Shown: piece after piece, positions 7,348 through 15,715 of the stretch
Layout: every line of letters begins with the position of its first letter
Position numbering within the stretch: the first letter of the stretch is position 1
Assembly (NCBI RefSeq): GCF_902859875.1
Contig: NZ_CADIKF010000064.1
Span: 1-38,194 of the forward strand
Direction: 5' to 3'
Origin: Paraburkholderia solisilvae
Lineage (GTDB): Bacteria > Pseudomonadota > Gammaproteobacteria > Burkholderiales > Burkholderiaceae
DNA: 38,194 nt
The notes under the pieces: model-generated
What the model was told of the DNA's origin: nothing
Seen by the model: the letters and a program-made list of their open reading frames with translations, nothing else
Databases searched by the model: none
Made by a program: the position numbers and the translations under genes

Positions 7348-8217
7348 ATGTCAAACGCAATGTCACAAGCAACGTCTCAAGCGAATGCAGGCAAGGTCTG
7401 GTTCATTACGGGCGCATCGCGCGGTTTCGGTGCGCTGATCGCACGCGATGCGTTGCAGCGGGGCGACCGCGTGGTCGCAACCGCGCGCAATCCGCAGACG
7501 GTCGTCGAACAGCTTGGCGATCATCCGAATCTGCTGGCAGTCAAACTCGATGTGACCAACGAAGCCGAAGCGGCACAGGCGGTCGAAGTGGCAATCGCGC
7601 GCTTTTCGCGTATCGACGTGCTGTTGAACAATGCCGGTTACGGGTTGCTCGGCGCGGTCGAAGAAGCGAGCGACAATGAAGTCAAGGCTGTATTCAACAC
7701 GAATGTGTTCGGCCTGTTGACGGTCACGCGTGCGGTGCTTCCGCAAATGCGCAAGCAAAAGAGCGGACATGTGATCAACATTTCGTCGATCGGCGGCTAT
7801 TCCGCGTATCAGGGCTGGGGTGTGTACGGCGCGACGAAGTTTGCAGTCGAAGGTCTGACCGAAGCGCTCGCGGCCGAACTGGCGCCGCTCAACGTACACG
7901 CGACAGTGGTCGAACCCGGCTTTTTCCGGACCGACTTCCTGAACGACAACTCGCTGGTGTCGACGAAGCAGCAGATCGCCGACTACGCGGAGACGGTCGG
8001 CGTCACGCGCGACGTTGCCGCAGGCGCGAATCACGCGCAGCCGGGCGATCCGCAAAAGCTCGCGGCGGCGATGCTCAAGCTTGTCGACAGCGCGAATCCG
8101 CCGGTGCGTCTGCCGCTCGGCTCGGACACGGTGGCGCGGATCAACGCGAAGAACCGCCACGTCGAACAGGAGCTCGAAACATGGCGCGCGCTTGCGGTAT
8201 CGACGGATATCGCCTGA
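7348..8217 (+). CDS. Short-chain dehydrogenase/reductase
   Basis: A 289-residue classical SDR. The NAD(P)-binding motif TGASRGFG is at residues 21-28, the NNAG motif at 94-97, and the catalytic residues S147, Y160 and K164 sit in the YGATK segment. The arginine after the first glycines and the basic TARNP after beta-strand 2 favour NADP(H). Length and the GFFRTDF segment are typical of oxidoreductases annotated for sugar, steroid or general carbonyl reduction; the substrate is not predictable. GAGGAGCG lies just before the ATG, giving a clear start. It is a single gene, ending about 40 bases before a long stem-loop. Confidence 0.93.
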   Translation: MSNAMSQATSQANAGKVWFITGASRGFGALIARDALQRGDRVVATARNPQTVVEQLGDHPNLLAVKLDVTNEAEAAQAVEVAIARFSRIDVLLNNAGYGLLGAVEEASDNEVKAVFNTNVFGLLTVTRAVLPQMRKQKSGHVINISSIGGYSAYQGWGVYGATKFAVEGLTEALAAELAPLNVHATVVEPGFFRTDFLNDNSLVSTKQQIADYAETVGVTRDVAAGANHAQPGDPQKLAAAMLKLVDSANPPVRLPLGSDTVARINAKNRHVEQELETWRALAVSTDIA

Positions 8218-8532
8218 AGCGCGCCACGTGAGAGCGCGGCTGCGCAATGAAATGGCGAGGCGGGGTGGTTCATTCAGACGACATCGAATGACCATCCCGC
8301 CTCGCTGCATTGCCGCAATATGCGCGGTACTGCCGCGATCGTTTCATACGAAGTAAAGCGATGGCTTGCTTGTCCGCCCACGCATCGCTGCGCGCGCGCA
8401 AATTGGCTAAAAACGCTCGACGGAATATCGAATCGTTGCCGCAACGCTGACTACAATGCAAGCAGCCGCATGCGCCGACGGCGCACGCGGCGAGACCATC
8501 ACGACGCACTTAACTCATCGAGGAGGCTGAAC
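8218..8532. promoter_or_regulatory. Intergenic region upstream of the peroxiredoxin gene
   Basis: No gene. It contains the long stem-loop listed at 8255-8305 and, nearer the peroxiredoxin, TACAAT at 8452-8457, which is a fair -10 box about 75 bases before the ATG. No convincing -35 is spaced correctly, so the promoter may depend on an activator; that is inference. Confidence 0.35.
8255..8305. terminator. Long near-perfect stem-loop after the dehydrogenase gene
   Basis: The arm at 8255-8275 (beginning GCGAGGCGGG) pairs with 8286-8305 (ending CCCGCCTCGC) over 20 base pairs, with one G-T type mismatch and one bulged T, around a 10-base loop. No T-run follows. It probably blocks read-through or protects the upstream mRNA's 3' end, but its length exceeds most bacterial terminators and could also mark a miniature repeat element. 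Confidence 0.6.
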
Positions 8533-9186
8533 ATGTCGATTCGTCTAGGAGAAGAAGCGCCCGATTTCACCGCTGAAACGACCGAAGGGACGATCCGGTT
8601 TCATGAATGGATCGGCGACAAGTGGGCGATCCTGTTTTCGCATCCAAAAGATTTCACCCCGGTCTGCACCACCGAGCTCGGCTATATGGCCGGACTCAAG
8701 CCCGAGTTCGACAGGCGCAATACGAAAATCATCGGCCTGAGCATCGACCCGGTGAGCGACCATCAGAAATGGGTCAAGGATATCGAGGAGACTCAGGGTC
8801 ACGCGGTCAACTATCCGATGATCGGCGACTCCGACCTGAAGGTTGCGAAGCTGTACGACATGATTCATCCGAACGCGAGCGGTGGCACGCGCACCGCGGC
8901 GGATAACGCGACCGTGCGCTCGGTATTTCTGATCGGCCCGGACAGGAAGGTCAAGGCGATGCTTGTCTATCCGATGAGCGCAGGCCGCAACTTCGACGAA
9001 GTGATGCGGCTGCTCGATTCGCTGCAGCTGAACGCGAAGCATGCGGTCGCGACGCCCGTCAACTGGAAGCTGGGTGACGACGTGATCATCCCGACTTCGG
9101 TATCGGATGACGACGCGAAGAAGAAGTATCCGCAGGGCTTCAAGACACTGAAGCCCTACCTGCGTTACGTCCAGCAGCCGAAATAG
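8533..9186 (+). CDS. 1-Cys peroxiredoxin (Prx6 family)
   Basis: A 217-residue thiol peroxidase that reduces hydrogen peroxide or alkyl hydroperoxides in the cytoplasm. The peroxidatic C45 sits in FTPVCTTE, with the active-site P and T just before it. No other cysteine exists in the protein, so it must be recycled by an external thiol. The C-terminal extension (residues ~165-217, with VNWKLGDDVIIP) is typical of the Prx6 group and longer than in AhpC. AGGAGG lies about 6 bases before the ATG at 8533, setting the start; longer in-frame starts have no such signal. It is a single-gene unit, convergent with the secreted hydrolase that follows. Confidence 0.95.
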   Translation: MSIRLGEEAPDFTAETTEGTIRFHEWIGDKWAILFSHPKDFTPVCTTELGYMAGLKPEFDRRNTKIIGLSIDPVSDHQKWVKDIEETQGHAVNYPMIGDSDLKVAKLYDMIHPNASGGTRTAADNATVRSVFLIGPDRKVKAMLVYPMSAGRNFDEVMRLLDSLQLNAKHAVATPVNWKLGDDVIIPTSVSDDDAKKKYPQGFKTLKPYLRYVQQPK

Positions 9187-9223
9187 CCGGGCGCGACGTC
9201 ATCGCACGCCGCGCGCAGCATGT

Positions 9224-10780
9224 TTACTTCATCATGCCTTGAAAGAAGGTGCGCGCGGCGACCACGCAGGGCGCCTCCGCAAGATCGTGGATGTCCTCGG
9301 ACAACTCGAGCTGGCCGGTCGGCGAATTGCCGAGCTCTGCCGCCACTTGCGCGCGGGCGGCTGCGAACGCGGCTTGCAGTGCCGCGAACGGGCCGGCCGG
9401 CGCCGCATTGCCCGGATCGACGTCGACTACCGTGAGCCGCGACGCCGGCACGCCTTCCTGCTCGAAGAACTGCGCGGCGATCTGCGTGTTGTCGAAGTAC
9501 ACGGTGCTGTCCGAATGCGCTCCGCACATTTGCAGCGGTACGGCCGGCTTGAAATTGAGCAGATCGTTGCGCAGTGCATCCTGGCGGAAACCCGTCGTCG
9601 GCGCGCAGTTGGCGATGGGCTGACCGGTCGTCGGGTTGCTGCACGGATTGGCCGCGACGTCCGCGACGAGATGCTCGCGAAAGCTCGTGTTCAGAAAGAA
9701 GTTAGCCGAAGCGAAGCCCGCTTGCACGACCACCGCGGTATCCGGATCCGTCAGATTGGGTCCCGGCAACGAACCGGTCTGGAACAATGCAGTCGCGGGT
9801 ATCGCGTTCTCGGCGAACAGCGTGGTCTCCGGCACGGTGCCGGGTAACAGGCCGGGCGCGGTTGCCGCGTATTGCGGCGCGAACACCTCGGTCGGCGACG
9901 GATAGACGTTGCCGTACGATTGTTGCCAGCTGTTGACGACCAGATCGAACAGCACCGGCGAGCCGCCGCTGGGCCTGCCGTCGATTTCCTCGTCGGCCAT
10001 ATGCGACAGTGCATAAGGTCCGTTACCGGTCGCCAGTGCTACCGGATGGAATTCGAGCGTCAGCGGCTGCATTGCCCGATAGGTGGCCATCGCAACATAT
10101 CCGCCCTGTGAGTAACCGGTGACGAACAGTTTGTTGAGCAGGCCGTCGAGCAAAATGGATGGGAACGCGAGACGCGCCGCGCGCAGTGCGTTGATCATGT
10201 CCGCCGCCTGCTGATTCGCGTTGAGGAACGGCGCATAGTTCAGCGACGAGCCGGCATAGCCCGCATAGTTCGGCAACACGACGTCATAGCCTTGCGCGGC
10301 GAAGATGGCCGCTGCGGTGAGCGCGTCGTCGTCGCCGTTGATGTCGCCGTTCAGGTTGGTCAGATCGTAATTCCGGTCCGCCGAGGTGCCGTGCGCGTAC
10401 AGCGCGACCGGATGGGAGCCCGTGCAGCCGGGGCCGGACGGTTGCATCACCGCGGTGGCCGCGGTCGTCGGCTTGCCGCGCCCGTCGACCGTGTAATAGC
10501 CGAGCGAAGAGATACTGATCGTGCACTTCGGCGTGCCGGCCAGTTGCAGCAGCAGCGGCGACCTGGTTTGCAGCAGCGTAGTCAATGCCGCGGGCGACAG
10601 CGTCTGTGTGGCGACGGGGGGGCCGGACGGCAGTCCGGGTATTTCGAGGTGTATCGACGCGGAAGTGGGGGCAGCGGCGCTCGCCGGCGCGGACGCCATC
10701 GACTGTGCGCCGGCGCAACCCGCGCCAAGCAGCGCGCCGAGGGCGGCTACGCTGCGGATCATCGTGTAAAGTCGTTTCAT
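9224..10780 (-). CDS. Secreted alpha/beta hydrolase, lipase-like
   Basis: A 518-residue exported protein. The N-terminus has a basic start, a hydrophobic core to about residue 20 and a probable Sec cleavage after AGA; C22 is preceded by GAG, not a good lipobox, so a lipoprotein is possible but less likely. After an Ala/Pro/Ser-rich linker, the hydrolase fold shows YAHGTS (oxyanion region, ~128-133) and GYSQGG with nucleophile S224. An insert of about 150 residues lies between the nucleophile and the late His-containing segment, as in secreted fungal-type and bacterial esterases with a lid. GGGAG about 9 bases upstream supports the start. It is the only gene in its unit and convergent with the peroxiredoxin gene. 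The substrate is likely an ester or triglyceride; this is inferred from the fold. Confidence 0.88.
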   Translation of the reverse strand: MKRLYTMIRSVAALGALLGAGCAGAQSMASAPASAAAPTSASIHLEIPGLPSGPPVATQTLSPAALTTLLQTRSPLLLQLAGTPKCTISISSLGYYTVDGRGKPTTAATAVMQPSGPGCTGSHPVALYAHGTSADRNYDLTNLNGDINGDDDALTAAAIFAAQGYDVVLPNYAGYAGSSLNYAPFLNANQQAADMINALRAARLAFPSILLDGLLNKLFVTGYSQGGYVAMATYRAMQPLTLEFHPVALATGNGPYALSHMADEEIDGRPSGGSPVLFDLVVNSWQQSYGNVYPSPTEVFAPQYAATAPGLLPGTVPETTLFAENAIPATALFQTGSLPGPNLTDPDTAVVVQAGFASANFFLNTSFREHLVADVAANPCSNPTTGQPIANCAPTTGFRQDALRNDLLNFKPAVPLQMCGAHSDSTVYFDNTQIAAQFFEQEGVPASRLTVVDVDPGNAAPAGPFAALQAAFAAARAQVAAELGNSPTGQLELSEDIHDLAEAPCVVAARTFFQGMMK

Positions 10781-10816
10781 TGCATGACACTCCCGTTAAA
10801 GACCTATTCCGCGACC

Positions 10817-10854
10817 GTGCACGAAGGTGCACGACGTTCGCTGCCGTGCAACGA
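10817..10854. repeat. Repeated GTGCACGA motif upstream of the secreted hydrolase
   Basis: GTGCACGA occurs at 10817-10824 and 10827-10834, exactly ten bases apart, and an imperfect copy GTGCAACGA at 10846-10854. Helical spacing and position 40-70 bases before the hydrolase start suggest binding sites for a regulator. No regulator is indicated by the neighbours. Confidence 0.35.
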
Positions 10855-11007
10855 TGACGGCGGCGCACACCACCTGGCATAACACTGGCAACTGACGGGA
10901 ATTCCTTAACGATTGCCGGAAAATCGAACAGACAATGGCGGTGCGCGCGACGCGCTTGCCACGTCGCGCGCACCGCGCAATACATACAACGAGGAGAGCC
11001 GCTCGGC

Positions 11008-11823
11008 ATGGAACCTTTCGACGACGATCTCGCGCAGTTCGCCGCGGTGGGTGCGCCGCCGTTGCCCGCCAATCGACATGAAGGCGTGACCGAACACGAT
11101 GGCGCGCAGATCTGGCATGCGGCTTGCGGCGCACGCGGCAACCGCGTGCCGGTCGTGCTGTTGCACGGCGGTCTCGGACACAGCGGCAACTGGGGGCATC
11201 AGGTGCCGGCGCTGGTCGGCGACGGTCACTACGTCGTGACGATCGATAGCCGAGGGCACGGCCGCAGCACACGCGACGCGCGGCCGTACAGCTACGAGCT
11301 GATGGCATCCGACGTGCGCGCGGTAATGGATGAATTGCAAATCGAGCGCGCCGCGCTGATTGGCTGGAGCGACGGTGCGTGTACCGCGTTGATGCTTGCG
11401 ATGCAGTCGCCCGAACGCGTCGCCGGCGCGTTTTATTTTGGCTGCAATATGGACCCGAGTGGCGCGAAACGCTTCGAAGCGACGCCGGTCATCGACCGTT
11501 GCTTTGCACGCCACGTGAAGGACTATGCGCAACTGTCGGCGACGCCGGACCAGTTCGACGCATTCGTCGCCGCGGTGAGCACGATGCAAAAGACCGAACC
11601 CAATTGCAGCGCAGAGCAGCTTGCACAGATTCGCGTGCCGGTCACGATCGTGCAAAGCGAGCACGACGAATTCATCCGGCGCGAGCACGCGCAATATCTC
11701 GCACGCACCATCCCGGGCGCGCAGTGGATGTTACTGGAAGGCGTCAGTCATTTCGCGCCGTTGCAACGGCCCGCGCAGTTCAACCGCGCGGTGCAGGCGT
11801 TTCTCGCGCGGATCAACGCGTAA
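11008..11823 (+). CDS. Alpha/beta hydrolase
   Basis: A 271-residue cytoplasmic hydrolase with the complete catalytic triad visible: S121 in GWSDG, D220 in SEHDEF and H248 in GVSHFAP. LLHGGLG (51-57) forms the oxyanion hole. This pattern is common to esterases, C-C bond hydrolases and epoxide-type hydrolases; the GWSDG elbow is frequent in proline iminopeptidase- and 3-oxoadipate enol-lactonase-like members. No signal peptide. GAGGAG lies about 12 bases before the ATG at 11008, a slightly long spacing. Its 3' end overlaps the convergent LysR gene by 11 bases. Confidence 0.9.
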   Translation: MEPFDDDLAQFAAVGAPPLPANRHEGVTEHDGAQIWHAACGARGNRVPVVLLHGGLGHSGNWGHQVPALVGDGHYVVTIDSRGHGRSTRDARPYSYELMASDVRAVMDELQIERAALIGWSDGACTALMLAMQSPERVAGAFYFGCNMDPSGAKRFEATPVIDRCFARHVKDYAQLSATPDQFDAFVAAVSTMQKTEPNCSAEQLAQIRVPVTIVQSEHDEFIRREHAQYLARTIPGAQWMLLEGVSHFAPLQRPAQFNRAVQAFLARINA

Positions 11824-12739
11824 GCGCCGCATCCTTTTGCAGATGATCGACGAGGATGCGTGCCGGCATCGGCAGCGTATCGAAGTTGCGTGCGACGATC
11901 ACCAGCGGCCGCAGCGCCCATGCGTCGTCGAGCCCGAGGACGCGAATCGCCGCCGATTCGACATACGGCAGCACGCTGGCTTCAGGCAGCACACCGACGC
12001 CGAGGCCCGCGCCGACCATGTTGCGCACGCCTTCAAAGCTCGTCACCTCGATGCGCACGCGCAGGCGCCGGCCCGCGCGCTCGGCGGCGGCGCGGCACAG
12101 CTTCGGAATCGACGTGCCGTATGGCATGGAGACGATGTCTTCATCCAGCGCGTCGTTGAAAGCGATCGTCGCGCGCCCGGCGAAGCGATGCGCCTGAGGC
12201 ACGATCAGCACCAGTTTGTCGAGCTTGTACGGGCGCACCTGCAAATCGCCGAGCGACGCCGGCGTGGCCGCGCAAATGCCGAGATCGGCGACGCCGCTTG
12301 CGATGGCGTGCACGACTTCATCGCTGGTTTTCTCGACCATATCGACGCGCACTTGCGGATTGACGCGCAGAAACGAATGCAGCGCGGCCGGCAGATACAA
12401 CACCATCGCGGTGAAATTCACGTAGATGCGCGCATGGCCGCGCAAGCCCTGCGAGTACTCGGACAACTCGTCGGAAATCTGCTGCAGGTGCTCGATGAGC
12501 CGCTTCGCGTGATGGTAGAGCGCTTCACCGGCGGGCGTCGCCTGCACGCCGCGGCTATGCCGGTACAGCAACGGCGTACCGGCATCGGCTTCGAGGTCCG
12601 ACACGCGCTTGCTGACCGCCGACGCGACCAGATGCATTCTGCCCGACGCCGCCGCGATGCTGCCTTCTTCGATCACGGCGACGAAAATCCGCAGCGATTC
12701 GATGTCGAAGCGCAGCGGACGGCTTTCGGTGACACGCAT
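11813..12739 (-). CDS. LysR-type transcriptional regulator
   Basis: A 308-residue LysR regulator: the N-terminal winged helix-turn-helix (LRIFVAVIEEGSIAAAS... AVSKRVSDLEADAG) binds DNA, and the C-terminal periplasmic-binding-like domain senses a small molecule. The first ATG at 12751 has no ribosome binding site; the second, 12 bases later, has GAGGGA just upstream, so 12739 is preferred. The gene is divergent from the old-yellow-enzyme/MFS genes at 13075, the usual position for the regulator of a neighbouring pathway. Regulation of that unit is inferred from this layout. Confidence 0.93.
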   Translation of the reverse strand: MRVTESRPLRFDIESLRIFVAVIEEGSIAAASGRMHLVASAVSKRVSDLEADAGTPLLYRHSRGVQATPAGEALYHHAKRLIEHLQQISDELSEYSQGLRGHARIYVNFTAMVLYLPAALHSFLRVNPQVRVDMVEKTSDEVVHAIASGVADLGICAATPASLGDLQVRPYKLDKLVLIVPQAHRFAGRATIAFNDALDEDIVSMPYGTSIPKLCRAAAERAGRRLRVRIEVTSFEGVRNMVGAGLGVGVLPEASVLPYVESAAIRVLGLDDAWALRPLVIVARNFDTLPMPARILVDHLQKDAALTR

Positions 12740-13074
12740 GATGTCCCTCATGTATGCGGGTTTTCCCTTGGTCTGATGGTGGCGGGAGAACGGTGGTTCT
12801 TCTTCGGTCGTAATCGAGCCATCACGATTCGAGATGTCTGCGCTGAATAATCAGAAATTCTCAAGACGGGCTGAAACCCGCATTCTATGCGGACACCAAG
12901 GCGGCTGCCGGCGATGCCGGTCCGTCAAGCGCGGCGGCGCGCCATCGTCTGGCGCGCCCGGCCACCAGACCGGACCCGACATTGGCGCGCGGCACGGCAG
13001 GTCATCTGCGCCGGCACGCATGTCACGGCAAGCGCCGCCCGCCTGAACCGTTATCCCTGGAGTCAACCGCATCC
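12740..13074. promoter_or_regulatory. Divergent control region between LysR and old-yellow-enzyme genes
   Basis: No gene. Candidate operator features are GAAT(N8)ATTC at 12845-12860, flanked as TGA(N14)TCA, and a CGGG/CCCG dyad around 12867-12880. LysR sites often contain interrupted T-N11-A dyads; these are only loosely similar. The ATG at 13075 has a weak upstream TGGAG at a long spacing. Confidence 0.4.
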
Positions 13075-14190
13075 ATGAGCGCAACACTTTTTTCCCCTTT
13101 GAAGCTCGGCTCGCTCGAACTCGAGAACCGCATCGTCATCAGCCCGATGTGCCAGTACAGCGCGATCGACGGCGCGGCGAGCGCGTGGCATCGCACGCAT
13201 ATCGGCAACCTGTCGTTGAGCGGCGCGGCGATGATGCTGCTCGAAGCGACCGCGGTCGAGCCTATCGGCCGCATCACGCCGTTTTGCCTCGGGCTCTACA
13301 CGGACGAGCACGAGACCGCGCTCGCGCGTGTGCTCGACGAAGTGCGCGCGTTCAGCGACATGCCGATCGGCATGCAGTTGAATCACGCGGGACGCAAGGC
13401 ATCGAGCGAACCGCCGTGGCGCGGCGGCACGCTGATCGCCGCGCAGGACGGCGGCTGGCAGACGTGTGCGCCGTCGGCGATCGCGTTGCGCGACGGCGAA
13501 GCGTCGCCGTCGGCGCTTGATCACGCCGGCCTGCAGCGCATTCGCGATGCGTTTGTGGCGAGCGCGCGGCGCGCGGCGCGCATCGGCCTTAGCGCAATCG
13601 AATTACACCTCGCACACGGCTATCTGCTGCACCAGTTCCTGTCGCCGCTCTCGAACCAGCGAACCGACGAATACGGCGGCTCGCTCGACAACCGGCTGCG
13701 CTATCCGCTCGAAGTATTCGATGCGGTGCGCGCCGCATGGCCCGCGGACAAACCGCTCGGCGTGCGCGTGTCGGCAACCGACTGGATCGACGGCGGCTGG
13801 AATCTCGACGAGACGATCGAGCTGGCGCAGCGGCTCAAGCAACGCGGCTGCGACTGGCTCGACGTATCGACGGGCGGCCTGTCGCCGGCGCAGAAAATTC
13901 CGCTTGGCCCGCATTACCAGTTGCCGTTCGCGAAGGCGGTGCGCGAGGCGACCGGCGTGCCGACGATGGGCGTCGGCCTCGTGACAGACGCAGCCGCGGC
14001 GGACGAGGCGATTCGCCATGGCGAAGCCGATATGATCGCGCTCGCCCGTGCGGTGCTGTGGGATCCGCGCTGGCCGTGGCACGCGGCCGCGCAGCTCGGC
14101 GCGAGCGTGACCGCGCCGCCGCAATACTGGCGCAGCGAACCGCGCGGCGTGAGCAAGGTATTCAGCGGCGCGACGTTCGGCCAGCGTTGA
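13075..14190 (+). CDS. NADH:flavin oxidoreductase, old yellow enzyme family (YqjM/XenA type)
   Basis: A 371-residue FMN-binding TIM barrel that reduces activated C=C bonds (enones, maleimides, nitro compounds). SPMCQYSA places the regulatory C26 where YqjM-type enzymes have it. The motif QLNHAGRK supplies an FMN contact, AHGYLLHQFLSP is the family's conserved core, and YGGSLDNR follows it. The C-terminal VGLVTDAA...ADMIALARAVLWDP binds the FMN phosphate. The length fits the short class of OYE. It is probably the first gene of a unit with the following MFS transporter (87 bases later) and secreted hydrolase. A role in detoxifying or degrading an unsaturated compound is inferred. Confidence 0.94.
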   Translation: MSATLFSPLKLGSLELENRIVISPMCQYSAIDGAASAWHRTHIGNLSLSGAAMMLLEATAVEPIGRITPFCLGLYTDEHETALARVLDEVRAFSDMPIGMQLNHAGRKASSEPPWRGGTLIAAQDGGWQTCAPSAIALRDGEASPSALDHAGLQRIRDAFVASARRAARIGLSAIELHLAHGYLLHQFLSPLSNQRTDEYGGSLDNRLRYPLEVFDAVRAAWPADKPLGVRVSATDWIDGGWNLDETIELAQRLKQRGCDWLDVSTGGLSPAQKIPLGPHYQLPFAKAVREATGVPTMGVGLVTDAAAADEAIRHGEADMIALARAVLWDPRWPWHAAAQLGASVTAPPQYWRSEPRGVSKVFSGATFGQR

Positions 14191-14277
14191 CGCGGAAGTT
14201 TGCGTAGAGTGGTGTGGCGGCACGCCGGCGCACGACCGGCGGCCGCATCGACGGGACACAACGAAGGAGACACGCAG

Positions 14278-15630
14278 ATGGAACAAGGACAGGTTGCAGT
14301 CGGCGCACGCGGCCGCTGGTACGACGGTCTGACGTCGATGCACTGGCGCGTACTGCGCGCCAGCTTTCTCGGCTGGATCTTCGACGGTTACGAAGCGCTG
14401 GTGCTCGTCGTCGTGCTCGGGCCGATGTTGCATTCCGTGCTGACGCCGGCGCAGGCCGCGTCGCCGACCATCTACGCGGGCCTCGTGATCGGCATCACGC
14501 TGCTGGGCTGGGGTATCGGCGGCCTCGTCGGCGGCATTCTCGCGGACTACGTCGGGCGCAAGCGGATGATGCTGTGGTCGGTGCTGCTGTACGCGCTGTT
14601 CTCCGGTTTCACCGCGCTCTCCGATACGGTCTGGACCTTGTGCGCGCTGCGGTTTCTGACCGGCCTCGCGATGGGCAGCGAATGGAGCACCGGCATTGCG
14701 TTGTTGTCCGAGACCTGGCCCGAAGAGGCGCGCGCAAAAGGCGCGGGCTTTCTGCAATCGGGTTTCGGCTGGGGCACGCTGACCGCCGCGGTGGTCTGGT
14801 ATGCGATGTCCACGCTGCACCCGCTTGGCGCCGAAAGCTGGCGTTTGATGTTCGTGCTCGGCGCGGTGCCCGCGCTGTTCGTGCTGTATATCCGGCGCAA
14901 TGTGAACGAATCGGAGAAATGGCAGCGTGCGGTGCGCGAGAAACGCTGGAATGCGACCACCGCGCAACCGGCGGCGAGCGCCGCGGCACGCGACGGCAAG
15001 CGGCCGTTTACGCTCGCGCAACTCTTTATCGAACGTGAAGCTGCGCGGCGCACGGTGATTCTGCTCGTGCTGTCCATCGTCACGACAGTCGGCTGGTGGG
15101 CGATCTCGAGCTGGCTGCCCACTTATACCGTGGCGATCGCGAAAGCGGAAGGCATGGCCGATCCGCTGTCGTGGGGCTCGAAAGTGTCGATCGTGTATAC
15201 GGTCGGCGCGATCGCCGCGTATCTGGTGGCGGGCTTTATCATCGACGCGATCGGCCGCAAGACTTTTCTCTCGCTGAGCTTCGCCGGCGCGCTCGTCACG
15301 ACGGTGATCACCTACAAGCTCACGGCGAGCGTCGGCGCGATGATGGTGGTCGCGCCGATCAACGGTTTCTTTACGCTCGGCTGCGCGTACGTCTGGATGG
15401 CAATCTATCCGTGCGAGCTGTTCACGAGCACCGTGCGCTCGACGGCGATCAGCTTCGTGTTCAATGCGGCGCGTCTGATCGCGTGGATTTTCCCGATCAT
15501 CGCGGGCAGCATGATCAAGTCGTTCGGCGGTGTGCCGCAAGCGGCGCTCGCGCTCGGCTCGGTGTATGCGCTCGGTATCGTGCTGCCGTGGTTCCTGCCC
15601 GAAACGCGCGGGCAGGGCATGCCGGACTGA
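14278..15630 (+). CDS. MFS transporter, aromatic-acid/metabolite:H+ symporter type
   Basis: A 450-residue inner membrane transporter with about 12 hydrophobic helices. The cytoplasmic motif ADYVGRKRMM after helix 2 is the MFS motif A, and RFLTGLAMGSEWSTG in helix 4 resembles the sugar porter and AAHS groups. The N-terminal GWIFDGYEALVLV segment has the acidic residue typical of these symporters. A shortened second-half loop (IDAIGRKTF) repeats motif A. AAGGAG about 8 bases before the ATG fixes the start. The substrate is unknown; the neighbouring reductase suggests import of a compound processed by the old yellow enzyme. Confidence 0.92.
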   Translation: MEQGQVAVGARGRWYDGLTSMHWRVLRASFLGWIFDGYEALVLVVVLGPMLHSVLTPAQAASPTIYAGLVIGITLLGWGIGGLVGGILADYVGRKRMMLWSVLLYALFSGFTALSDTVWTLCALRFLTGLAMGSEWSTGIALLSETWPEEARAKGAGFLQSGFGWGTLTAAVVWYAMSTLHPLGAESWRLMFVLGAVPALFVLYIRRNVNESEKWQRAVREKRWNATTAQPAASAAARDGKRPFTLAQLFIEREAARRTVILLVLSIVTTVGWWAISSWLPTYTVAIAKAEGMADPLSWGSKVSIVYTVGAIAAYLVAGFIIDAIGRKTFLSLSFAGALVTTVITYKLTASVGAMMVVAPINGFFTLGCAYVWMAIYPCELFTSTVRSTAISFVFNAARLIAWIFPIIAGSMIKSFGGVPQAALALGSVYALGIVLPWFLPETRGQGMPD

Positions 15631-15715
15631 ACCCGGAAACACGGCGAAACGTTGCACGAAATCCGCGGCGCGGCGATGATCGAGGTCATCCTTACAACAA
15701 GTACAAGGAGACACG

